Assembly (NCBI GenBank): GCA_013398295.1
Contig: VZSF01002028.1
Span: 881,948 to 945,947 of the forward strand
Origin: Chionis minor
Lineage: Eukaryota > Chordata > Aves > Charadriiformes > Chionididae
Direction: 5' to 3'
DNA length: 64,000 bases
Under the pieces are notes generated by a model. The model was not told the origin of the DNA, made no database searches, and saw only the letters and a program-made list of their open reading frames with translations. This document shows positions 47,928 to 59,076 of this stretch, one piece after another; position 1 is the first letter of the stretch; each line of letters opens with the position of its first letter. The translations under genes were made by a program, and so were the position numbers.

Positions 47928-49503
47928 CAGCGCCCGCAAATGGAACAGGTACTGGAAAAAAGGTCCTTCTTGCTCAACCCCTTCTCCGCTCCCAACCACT
48001 CCCTCCATCCCTGCACTGTTTATCCCAGGCCAGTGCCTTTTATTTTTTCACATTCCTTCCCTCTGCACCTCCCACCCCATTCCCTCCTGCCAAGGGTTAA
48101 AATTAAAATCAGTTTTGCTCTGGTGCAGACTCAAGGAGCAGTATCAACCTTGGAAAGGCGTTTCTTCTGGTGGACATTGTGAGGGTTATAGGTGCCCATG
48201 CCTCACCAAGGTTAACTCGCAGCAGCTTCAATTCTAGCGTCCACACTTGAGAACAGCTTGAATGCTTAGTACCGGGTGCTGCTCGAATGTAGAACCTTGC
48301 ACTTCAGATGCAGAATAGAAGCTCTCCCAGCGCAAGAAGCCCTTTTCCAGAAGTAACGAGAACCAATCTAGCAGCCTTTCAGTTGGAACTGGTTGCCTTA
48401 AATCAACCTTTTGACTTCCCTTGAGGCCTGCTGCTGTTCTGTGTGTCTTGACTGGTCATAACAGCATGTGCCTGAAACCACCGATACCTATCTGCCACAT
48501 GCTTTAAGTTCCTCAGTAGGATTTTTAATTTGTTGAAAGATCCTAGCTGGTAATGGTGGTCTGTCCTGAAGAATTACTTCATTGCCTGCGTGCAGCTTCT
48601 GACTTTAAATGCAAGGATAAAAGGAGAAAGGAGCAAGCTTTAAAAAAAAAAAACTTCCCTGCAGTCCTGACATAAACACTTAAGATCTATTTCATTCTCT
48701 TTCAAAACTTTTTACTGTTTTGTTTGTTCTATGTGTGTCCAAATCATCCCATCCGTGTCCCATGGCTCTGTGAGCAGGGCTTTCCCAGTACCATTTCGCT
48801 GTCTGAATTCCTAACGGGCTGTAGCTGCCGATATCCTCCCAGATAGCCAGTGTTTCCTCCTTTGCAAGTAGTCCGTGATGAAGCCATGTGCCTGCAGAAA
48901 GAGGAGGTGGTCTGCATTAGGACTTGTAGTTTTTAGCTTGGTTGAATATAGGGTGTAATTATTGCTCTCAGGCTCGACGTACTCATCTGGTATGAAGGAC
49001 AGTGTGCTCCTTCAAGGGAACTACAGCCACACAGTAACTGGAAGGGGTTGGTCCCAGTTGGAAAAGAGGGCCCGTGGTTTTTGACTCATGCAGTCAGTGA
49101 CCTGTATTTTACTATGTGTTCCCAGAAGTACACGTCCATAAAGCTGCTGTTCCTCCTTTTCTGCTGTTCTTGTTGGGACTTTTGTCAGCCTTGCATTGGA
49201 TTCCTTTCCGTCATGTTGCTGCTTGGTCTGCATTCTTGCTGCATCGTGCTGTTTGTCTGCCTGCCTTGTGCCATGCTGGGAAGGGTGCTCTCTGAATCGG
49301 GTGTCTTGATGCCCTCTGCTGTGGTGCATGAATGCGAACAAACTCGCCTAGAAGCATGGTGCTAGCAGCCTTCAAAGGGTCACAACTTCCTTCAGTCTTA
49401 AGTCTTGCAAAGGCTGCTCTTGGGCGTCAGCTTACCGTGGGTTTTCTGCTTTTTGCTTCCTGCAGGTGGTGTTGTAGTGATGTTGGATGGGTCTGTTCCA
49501 CGA

Positions 49504-49509
49504 AATAAA
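49504..49509 (+). terminator. Candidate intronic poly(A) signal
   Basis: AATAAA within CGAAATAAAATATTAC, followed within 30 bases by a G/T-rich stretch (TTTTGGATGGTGGGGGGG). This is the textbook arrangement for cleavage and polyadenylation. It would end the alternative last exon proposed at 47847. Confidence 0.4.
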
Positions 49510-52500
49510 ATATTACTTTTGGATGGTGGGGGGGAAATTCTAGTGTCTTCATTCTGGACTTGGAATCTCCTGTGGGCTGAAACATGACCTGATCTCAGCC
49601 TGCGCTGTCTTCTGTTTACCTGAGGTCACACCCAGAGTTTAATGTGGCTGTCTGCAGGGCTAAGAAAAAGGCATTGCATTCTTTCCAAGAATTTAAAAAC
49701 AAACAGAAGCTCTGTTCTTTTGAATTCGAAAACTTAAGTCGCTTTGAATTCAGAACCCACTGGCTGGAATTGGCTGTTTCCCTGCATCTTGTACCTCCCA
49801 TACATTAATGATACCAAACCTTGTGTGTTTACTGTGCTGTAGCTATCTGAGAGATGGATCAGCCTTGAAGAACTTGAGTCCAGAAGCTTTGGTCTTTATT
49901 GGATTACCTGAATAGCTCTGGCAGGAAATCAAAGTCAGGGTAGCTGAGGAGTAATACATATGGGGTTTTTAACCACAAATAGTAAATGGTTTATACTCAG
50001 AGTCATGGTTTTGTATGGTAAGTGATCTTCCAGCATAGCTCAGTTAGCTGTGAAGTACTTGTGGTCTGCACATTTCACAGAAGCTGGTAGAATTTATAGT
50101 CCCTAAAATTAACTGATTCTTCTCATTATTTATTTTTTTTGCGACCAGTGATTCCTTTGTACACAGGCTGTATGTGTTAAGCACCTAACTAGCATGTGCT
50201 GGCAAACCATACCTATGCAAGTTTATACCCTCAACAAGGCTGAATGCGAAGGAGACTTTTTTCTTTGGCGAAATAGAAAAATAAACCTGTGTGCAATCAG
50301 CTGTGTTTGTCCTAGCCGACTGGTAAGTGACTGAGAGGTGTACTGTGTTGAATAGCACAAGCTACCAGGAGAAATGGTAACAAGCAGTCTTTTAGGTACT
50401 CTTTTTAGGGTAGCTGACAGTGTGGTGAAGGTATGCGTTGAAACTCGTCCTCCGTGCTTTTTTTGGAAGGGTAAATGAGGGTGTATAGGCACGTGGGTAC
50501 TTCCAGAGAGAGTGGTGGAAGAATGACTGCGTTGTGCGTGTTCTTTAACCTTCTATGAAAGCTCCTCTTTAAAGGAAACTAAATGCAACTGTATATCTTA
50601 TAGCTGTGTCAGGCACTGTTACCCACTTTATCTCAGAGTTCATGACCTCCTTAGCTCCGAATTGTGCTCAGGCTTTAAGTCTTTAGAATAACTTTTTAAA
50701 GGATGCAAAGACTTAGTTATTTTAACTGTGAATAATATAGTTTGGTTTCATATCCATGTGACTGGCAAGTTTCCGCTGATATCTTCATGTGCTGGCCTGT
50801 CCCGATGTTGAGACCTCTGTATTCCACAGCATCTTGCCTCTGCTTCCCAGCAGAGGATGCGCTGAAGGACTTGGATGAGGGGCGGCTGTCAACAGCGTGT
50901 GGAGCAAAGCATTTGTGCGTGCGGTGACTGAAGATCCAGCGCACGCTGGTAGAGCTGTGCTGGTTATGAGCGGTGTGCGGGGAAGGGTTAGCGCTCTGCT
51001 TCCACGTTTCAGTCGTACTTATCATGGTCACTAACAACACACTCTAACAGGAGGAGTGACTGGTTCAAACTGTAATGGGAAAAGGTACAAAGGCGCAAAA
51101 ATCCCGAGTTAAGGAGAGAACATCAGCCCTAACTCTGACTACTGAGTCTTGATTTGTTCCTTGTGGTGGATTGCAGGTAGGTTTGAATGTAAAATGCCCT
51201 CTGCTTGACTGTCCAAATCTCATGTTCCCAATTACTTTGTTTTAGTGACATTTAAACAACTCTGGGGTGTTTTCTTGGTGGAGGAAGAAGTGAATTCTTT
51301 TTGACTTCTCTGCCCATGGTGGGTGTACTTTGTACATCCTTGAAATGCAGTTCATCAAGTGGCCCTTTTTTGATTTTAATGCTGTAAAGAAAGTTGATGT
51401 TGCATGCTGTATGCTGAACCTGTATGATTTGTCCAGGAAGGTGCACAATAACCTTCTGTGATCTGAGATTATTTTTTTCTAAATACTTCTTACAAAACCT
51501 TAGCAGCTGGAACTTCTCTCTTCATACTTATCTCCTGTCACATCACATATAGAATACAAATGGAAAATGAACAATCAAATGCATTTTTCCTTCTAAGACC
51601 CTCTTCTTAGCATGATGCTTGGCTGGTCATTTCAGCATTTCGCTGCCCTACTTACCCTGTGAGAAAGTTCTTTGACTTCTGAGCCTCTCTGGGCTTATTG
51701 GGTTAGTGTCATATATTTTAATAATCCCCTAAACTTTATTTCTGAAACAATAATCACATTTAATAAACTTTATAGAACGTAGTCCTTAAACTGGCTCAGC
51801 TTGGTATTTTCTACCTCTTTTCACTGGCAAAAAAGTATATCTTAAAAAGAGAAAGAACAGATGTACCCTTTGTCTTCTAAATATAGATGCCATTTCTAGG
51901 CCATATTAAAATCCACATTCTGCGGAAAGTTTTCCAATTATGGAAGGCGCTGAAAGATGAGTGTGGAAATAAGCCACAGGTGTCTTTATCTTGTGCCGGT
52001 GGGGTCAGCTCTGCCAAAGGAGCAGTTTCTGTCTTCTGTTGTGCAGAGGTTCAGGCTGGGTCAGTCTTTGAAGGAAAACTGATAAAATACTGTTAATTGT
52101 CTGAAAACCCCTTTGGACAGCTGAGCTTTTGGGAGCCTGAAGATGCCTCATAATGTTCTTTCCCAGTGGGCAAGATAAATCATACCTCCTGGTGTGCAAC
52201 TGCCTTTCAGTTGTCTCTTTGCCAGTTTAACCGGCTATTTTATGTGGTTTGGTTTTAAAGGTGATAAAAAGTCTGTGTGCTGAAGAGCACTCTTGGGAAG
52301 TAAGATGTGGGTATTATAGAATTACTCAAGCTCCAGCTGGTATAAAAAGAGGAATAAAATGTCTGTCCTCATTGCTTGGTTGTTAGTATCACAGCAGCAG
52401 AATCCCAGATGCAATAATGTGGCCGTGATGAAGGCACTGAACACATTGGCATAAAAAGGCAAAGTCTTTTGTTCGTACTGCTGGGTATTACTTACATACT

Positions 52501-53378
52501 TTTCAGCTCATTATTCAAAACTGAATGGTGTATATCACCTCAGTAGCTTCTGGGAGCTGTTTTGGATTACCTTGCTTAGAATGAAAAAGAAAATAAGAAA
52601 AAACAAACCCACGCACCCCACACCCCCCCCCAACCTAAAACAGCCTCTCATCTTTCTGACTTTCTCTTCTCACCCCCAGGCTGGAGTCTTGTCTAGTGCT
52701 GCACCGGGTGCAGGCTGTATCCCAGGCCGCAGTGGACTATTACCCATCTGATTAACTGTTAACTAGTATCATCTTGTTGATGGCAACCTGTTTCCAGCCT
52801 GACAGGGTCTGTTCTTCCTCGGGCATAAACTGTTCAGAGGTTCATTCTGTCACACTCTTCTTCCAAACTGCCCATCTGTGCATGCAGTCTTCTGATGTCC
52901 TGGGTGCTGTAAAATGCAATGTAAAAATGCAGTGCACACTCATTTTTCTTTTCAACCTCCTTTTCTGGCATAGTTGAAAGTAATAACATGACTAAGAGGG
53001 GATGAAGGGGTGAGGTGGGTTTTTACATCTGTGTCATTTCCATTTCCCTCTCTTCTCCCAAGTGAAGCATATTTTGACTTGATGACTGTTGGATTTCCTT
53101 CTCGGTGAAGAGCTTGGATAGATCATTAGCCCATCTGCACCGACGTGGTCAGCATCCTTGCAGCGGGCTGACAATACGTTACTCAGAGTGGACTATGCAG
53201 TGACTTGAGAAACTTTCCTTGTGAGACTGAGCCAGCAGCTCCTTGATATTCTCGCTATAAATACAGACCACTTTATGCTGGGAGGTGGTCGTAATCTGTG
53301 GTTCCGTGTTTACATTAGTCATTCTGACTTACTCTTCTGTTCTGTTTGTTTTGTTTTTCTTGTCTTATCTTCCTCCAG

Positions 53379-53450
53379 TACACCTCCAGCATGAGAGCCA
53401 AATACCTCGCCACCAACCAACCTCGTCCAGATGCTGGCAGTGTGCATTAA
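53379..53450 (+). CDS. TTYH3: TTYH3 exon 14 coding part, TAA stop
   Basis: The acceptor is a T/C tract ending in TATCTTCCTCCAG at 53378. It has 23 codons and TAA at 53448-53450: YTSSMRAKYLATNQPRPDAG then SVH. The first residue, Tyr 461 of the visible protein, completes the PPSY motif begun in exon 13. PPxY motifs bind WW domains, and Nedd4-2 (NEDD4L) has been reported to bind and ubiquitinate TTYH2 and TTYH3 through such a motif. The C-terminus closely resembles mammalian TTYH3, with a few substitutions in the last residues. Confidence 0.97.
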   Translation, partial: YTSSMRAKYLATNQPRPDAGSVH

Positions 53451-55071
53451 AATGAAAAAGCAAAAAAAAACAAAACCCACATGTGCAGTCAGACTAAACA
53501 ATGTGCCAACTGCTGTGCCCCTGTGCTGTCCTCGTAGAACAATCCTGCTGTTCTGCCCCAAATCCAGTGCAGCTCCTTCTGTTTCTGCAGTCCAGACCAC
53601 CCTCCAACCTGGTACCTGCCCATTGGAATGGAAGCCCCTTTTGAATTTAAGCCTTCACCTTGTTGTACCTGATGTGCGAGAAAGAGAGCAGCAAGCATGT
53701 GCAGGCGAGCAACTGAGAGCACCCTGGCAAGAAACTGGGTCCACCTGCGCGGGGCCAGCTTTATCAGAGTAGCTTGTCAGAAAAAGCTGGTGAATATCTT
53801 CTGCCCCCTTTTTTCCCCCCACCTTCTGGTCCCCAGAGGGACTCGGTGAAAGATGGTGGTAGATCTTCTTCACTTCTGCAGTGGGATCAGCGGTCTCAGA
53901 GACACACTGAAGAAGCGGAGGTCGGCATCGGTGCCGATGACTAGCGTACGATGAGGGAATGCTGAGTCAAAGCACAATGCGGCGTTTTGGGAGTCCTCTG
54001 GTCCGGTCCCCTGTGTGAGGGAGGAGGGAAACCCCTGCCTCATGGTGTCACTGTATTTCCACTATAATTTGGGAGCCTGGGGCTCTTCTAGAGCAAACCA
54101 TTCCACTACCCTGATTAACTTTTTTTAAAAAAGTCCATTATGAAAATGCCTTTTTCTTTCCCACTATATCTAGCATGTGAATTCTCGAGGAGGAGCAGGG
54201 GGGTCCCAGCACCCATCAACTGCCCTGTCCGTTGCTCTGAACCGGACCTCTCTGCTCCATCAGGGAAGCCCAGGTACTTGCAGATGGCATTCTGGGTGCT
54301 GCCTTTATGAGGCCAACACACAGATCAAACAGGAGCCAGCCACCCGCTTGGTGCCAAATTTTTCCAGGAAAAGACTTATAAGACTTTATGGGGGGTATTT
54401 TTGCACTAACGAGTTTCAGCTCTCTGATGCTAGGTGTTATGGGACAGTCAGCTTGCAAAAGCAAGAGACTGGAAGCACCAATGGATTTAGAGCAAATGCA
54501 AGCTCTCCCTGCAGGAGTGACCTGCAAACTCTGCTGGACCTTTTTTTTTTTTTTTTTAAATCATCATTTACAGCACAGGGTTGCTGAACTGGCATTGAAG
54601 GAGGTTTTTGGAGCCTCAGTCTTCACAAACTCACAAGACTGTCCGTATATCTTCTGTGTTCCAGAATCAGAAACCCAAATGACATCTGGAGAACATTGAG
54701 ACTGTCAGACCAGGCTTTTATTTTATTGTTTTGTTTTGTTTTTTCAAGGCATGTTGCTAACCACTATCTGACCATATTAAGGCACATGTAAGGCATCTTT
54801 CTAGACATGAGGCAGAACAAGGCTTGCAAAGGGGCAGCTGGGTGCCTGCAGAGGGCAACATCCTCCATTGGTGCTGTACTTTCCACTGAAGAGCAGTGCT
54901 CCAAAGGGCACGGACAGCTTCCTACTGGAAGAGGAGACTGCCTCTGGGGAGGTACTGTCAAGTACTGGCCTTTCAGTAGGGTAGCTTTGATGTTCCTTTT
55001 TGTCTTTTTACCTCTGAGCAGGGGCATCTTAGTGTAGCTGCTGAGCATTATATTAAGTAACTGGCAGAGTA

Positions 55072-55077
55072 AATAAA
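55072..55077 (+). terminator. Possible proximal poly(A) signal
   Basis: AATAAA in AGTAAATAAAGTGGG. The downstream sequence (GTGGGAAATGTGTC) is modestly G/T-rich. Use would give a 3' UTR of about 1.6 kb. Confidence 0.25.
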
Positions 55078-55567
55078 GTGGGAAATGTGTCTCAAACTGG
55101 AATTGAGCCACTGGCAGAGGCAGTTAGTCTTCACCTCAGTGATGTTCAGACTGGATGTCTGTTTACCACACACTTGCTGTACGGGGCACAGGATCTACCA
55201 ATCTGCCTTTACTCAAGTCAGTTGCCTTCTTGCAGTGAGGTAGAAATTGCTCCTAGCAGGCAGCCAACTAGAATGGTAATATCTGATGCAAAATGGTACC
55301 AGCTCCTGTCCGAGAGCAAGCTTTGAGACTCCTCTTAAGACAGAAACCACTAAAAGACTGCAAAAGCTGTAGGTCAGCTATTGCCATTCAAAGGAGTGAG
55401 GGAGACAGGGAGGAGGCACCACCATGCAGACAGGAAGAGAAAGTTTTGGAGAAAACTTCACACTTCACTATAAATCTCTGGAAGCAGGATTTTCTTGCTC
55501 AGGACTGAGTATGCCCTTTCAGACACGTTTGATGGGCTTCACACTGAAACATACCTCTGTGTTATCC

Positions 55568-55573
55568 AATAAA
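55568..55573 (+). terminator. Possible proximal poly(A) signal
   Basis: AATAAA in TTATCCAATAAAGGGC, with GTAGTCACAGGTGGTATGG downstream as a possible G/T-rich element. Alternative to the distal site. Confidence 0.25.
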
Positions 55574-57150
55574 GGGCAGGGAAATGTAGTCACAGGTGGT
55601 ATGGAGGGACACTGTGGCTCACGAGTACCAGGTTTTCCACCCTGTCTTAAAGCCTACCAGGAGACACGGGTGTGCAAGCACGTGGCACAGTTAGCTTGCA
55701 GGGCCCACGGCACACTACTGTCTGGGGGGAACCGAACCCTTTCCCTCGCTTTGAAGAAAGATGCAAGAGCCATATAATCCTTACTGAGACTAAGTCGTTC
55801 TGCCGTCGTCTCTCCTTGCAAGGACGTGCTCAGATTGCGACTTACACCATCAGTTTTAGGGGAGCTGCCCTAAACTCTGTGGCCCAGTCCTACTCACTGA
55901 AGGCAAGTGTTTGGATGGCTGGAGGGTGTGGGGAACCCTGTGAAAACAAGTGCTTTGGTATGTTGACTTTCCTGTGTACAGAACGCATGCAGAACATGCC
56001 TGTGGCTGCACTTTGGGTTGGATCTGAATTGCCACAGTGGCATTGTCTGTGCCAGCAGGGATAACGGGGGAGCGAGCCTAAGCCTTTCTGTTTGCAGCGT
56101 CTAATGGAGCAGCCACCTTGACCTGCTTCCTTCCAAGGTTTGGCGTAACACCCAGAACCACTTCTGACAATGTCTGGGGCTTGCAGCAATGCACAGATGT
56201 GGAGATACGTGCTCTGTGACTTCAAAATATAACTGGAAAGAACGTTACGGAGATAACATTTTGCTCTCTGGAGGCCAGCATAATGTGACTGCAGTGTGAG
56301 CTGTGTACCTTTGTCCAGCCAGCACTTCCTTTACTTGACATGGATATTGCACTTTTATAAAGCATCCTGGAACTCTGCTGCCCCGCTGCATGCTGTGCAG
56401 AGCGCTGGATAGGAAACACAGACAAATGGGTTTCTTTTGGTTTATTATTATTAGTAGTACTTTTTTTTTTCTTCTTTTTTTTTTTTTTATTACTGGAACC
56501 TTGAGCAACAGTGTGGCATTTCTGCAGGCTGGTCTGAACAGATCTGCTGAAGAACAGATGGCCTTTGCCTATTCTTACGGCTGCAACATAATCAGCCTCA
56601 TCCATATGGTCACATTTGGTCTGAGGAGTGGACTTCCACAAGCCAAGATCTCCCAGACTCTGTGCCTCCCTCTCGGGTGAACAGCAGGTGCTATCTGGCG
56701 AAGACTCATCTGTTCTAGATGGCATTCATGGTTGAGGGAGTCCAGACTCTTCAAGCTGTAGGAGGTAAAGCTGTAGAGACTTCTCTCTCTTCCATTGTGT
56801 CTCTGTTTTTAATGTGACAAAAATGCCAAGGCCATATCACTTGGTGTGTCCCGGCTGACCTTATCGGAACATTACTCATGTTACTGGTTGCTAGCAAAAG
56901 GGTCCAGAATTCAGGGGAGATGAGATTGGCCTCTGGACACCTTGCTGACTGCGAAATGGAAGGCAGCTTGTCCGGTTGAAGGTGACTGCATTGGTGAAGA
57001 CACTTCATGTTACTTTTTCAGAAGCACAAATGTGGTCATTGGCTTGTCTGGTTGGCTTGGTTTATTTCCACTGCATCATCATGTGTGAATGACACTTTCT
57101 TTTGGAACTGAGAACTCTTCCAAGCACACAAACATCTCCACAATGTGAAA

Positions 57151-57158
57151 TGTAAATA
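57151..57158 (+). promoter_or_regulatory. Pumilio response element in 3' UTR
   Basis: TGTAAATA matches the UGUANAUA consensus bound by PUM1/PUM2. A weaker relative, TGTATATC, lies at 58788-58795. It is read here as a possible post-transcriptional control site retained only in transcripts using poly(A) signals downstream of it. Confidence 0.35.
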
Positions 57159-57289
57159 GCATGTTGGACTCTCGTGTCCAGTGTTCAAGACTGCATTGTA
57201 ATTGTAAAGGAAATCGAATCAAGACTTGGCTGTGAATTTCTTGTGCTGTCTTGGGAATATAACTGTAGTGTTTGTATCCTGTATGTATT

Positions 57290-57295
57290 ATTAAA
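57290..57295 (+). terminator. Candidate mid-UTR poly(A) signal (ATTAAA)
   Basis: ATTAAA in GTATGTATTATTAAACTGAG, preceded by T/G-rich upstream sequence (GTGTTTGTATCCTGTATG) and followed by TTCATTTTATGTGCTG. The setting resembles a genuine, variant-hexamer cleavage site and would give a 3' UTR of about 3.9 kb. Confidence 0.45.
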
Positions 57296-59070
57296 CTGAG
57301 TTCATTTTATGTGCTGATAAAAGGGTTCAAGCTAAGATTTTTAGCGTGCATCCATGTATCCAAATGTGAAAGATGGAGTGCTCCCTTCCCCCTCCTGTCC
57401 TTTTTAAGTTTTCTCCATTTGATAGGTGTTAATTTTCCGTGTACAGTCATCTCAGCCAAGATGCAAGGATCTTCATTGGAGTGCTTTGAGGGGGACACAG
57501 TGCATGGGCTCTGAAGTGATCCTGAGTTAGGATTTCCATAGCAGTTCCCTGAAAATACATGCAAAGTTTGGCCTCTCTGAGAGTAAACCACGTCTCGGGG
57601 GGCTGCTTAGCCATCACTCGTGAGAGCTGTGGGTGCTGCTGGGTGACAGCAGACAGGAGTGGGTGGATACCCGCAAGGGCAAGGTACAGGTATCTGTGTG
57701 GATAAACCCATGCTTCACTTCTAGTCCTGCCTTCTCTTCCTTCTAGCAGCAACCGAAACACCCTGCTGAGCCCTTTGAAGAAGAGAGAAGTGTCTTGGCT
57801 TGTTGATTCCAGCCACCCCACCTGATTCAGGAGTAGATGAGGTGGGTGGGTTTTCCTTTAGGTAGGGAGGGGAGGTCTCTTTGAAGTTCTCCTTACCTGG
57901 GGACCAAGCAGAAGCCAGGGTCTTCCCCGACTCAAGGAGTCTGCTACCACCTCCGCGTGGGAGGGAAAGAGCCCTGCAGGCAGATACCAAGGAGTAGACC
58001 TGGTATCTAATGCCTCGAGAGAAGAGACCCAGCAAGACTTAATCTGTACCTATAACCAGGTGGCTTCTTTCATCACAGCGTACTCCCCTTTTCCAGAAAT
58101 TATCCGTGTGCATGCTATGGATGGCTTCTGTAGTCATTCCAGGAGGCCCAGCAGAAGCGTGGGATGTTTTGGTCGCAGTTCCTAGGCGGCTAGCGAGTGC
58201 TCTGTGCTTTTGTTGGGGGAGAGCAGGATCTCCGGCCGAGCCATGATGGTGAGCGTGTTGCCCAGCTGGGAGAGAGAAGGGACGGTTACCGGTGGCCTGG
58301 AGCTCCCGGGTGCTCACCCAGCCCCTTGGCTGCATGCGTTGAACAAAGTGGAACATAAATTGTTGTACAACCAGAAAGTTCAAACTATTCCTTTCCTAAA
58401 GAGGATAACTGTAGCATGAAGCTCTTAGGTGCTCTGCGTATTTGATACCACATTGCTCCTCACTATGCAATTCCCAACTCCTTCCTTCCTGCTCCTCCTC
58501 TAATCTCACACCAAGACTTCTCCAGCGGCCTCCGCCCTGGAGGCCACTGAAGTCCCAGAAAAGCTTCATTTCTTTCCTTGTCCACTGCATCGGGTCCCGG
58601 TGCCCAGCCCTCACGTCGCGTGCCTCAGGTCCCTTGTTAACGGGAGGCCCCATGAGTTTTATTCGCATCATTCAGAGGGAAGTTTATTTTCTTGGACACT
58701 GTGCACAGAAACCTAATGGTGAACACGTACCTGGCCTTTTTGTAACTTTTCTGTTTTTTCTTCTTAACCATAATGGTTGTATATCATACCACTTTATATA
58801 CATATATAATATATAAATATATATAATTTTTTTTAAAACTTTGGACCTGCTAGTTTCTTTCAAGTGTTCCTGCACTTACCCAAAATGTTTTTAAATTGTG
58901 AGGGTTAAAAGAGGATTGAGCCCATTTTTGTATCTTTACTTTTAATTCTGTAGTTCTATTGATTGTAATGTAGCTATTTTTTACTGTAACTTTTTGGTTT
59001 GCAAATACTAAACAAAAAACCTAAATGTAATTTCTGTGGTTTCTATTCAGCTTGGGTTTCATGTTTTAAA

Positions 59071-59076
59071 AATAAA
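59071..59076 (+). terminator. TTYH3: Distal TTYH3 poly(A) signal
   Basis: AATAAA in TTTTAAAAATAAACAATTTA, in an AT-rich UTR end with T-rich upstream elements and a long T/C-rich stretch (TCTTTTCCCTTTTTTTTTTC) downstream. Sequence character changes abruptly to GC-rich soon after, supporting this as the gene's end. Confidence 0.75.

Larger units (their letters stand above)
45718..53378 (+). other. TTYH3: TTYH3 intron 13
   Basis: A phase-0 intron of 7661 bases, the longest fully contained in the window. It holds a candidate alternative terminal exon at 47847-47927, a second phase-compatible acceptor at 47713, and an AATAAA with a downstream GU-rich stretch at 49504. A poly-C run (near 52624-52631) and poly-A/T runs are also present. 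No transposon was recognised. Confidence 0.85.

Noticed and set aside
58796..58830. AT dinucleotide-like tract as a replication origin or matrix attachment site
   Set aside because: It is a short AT-rich stretch in the 3' UTR. Composition alone does not support such a role.
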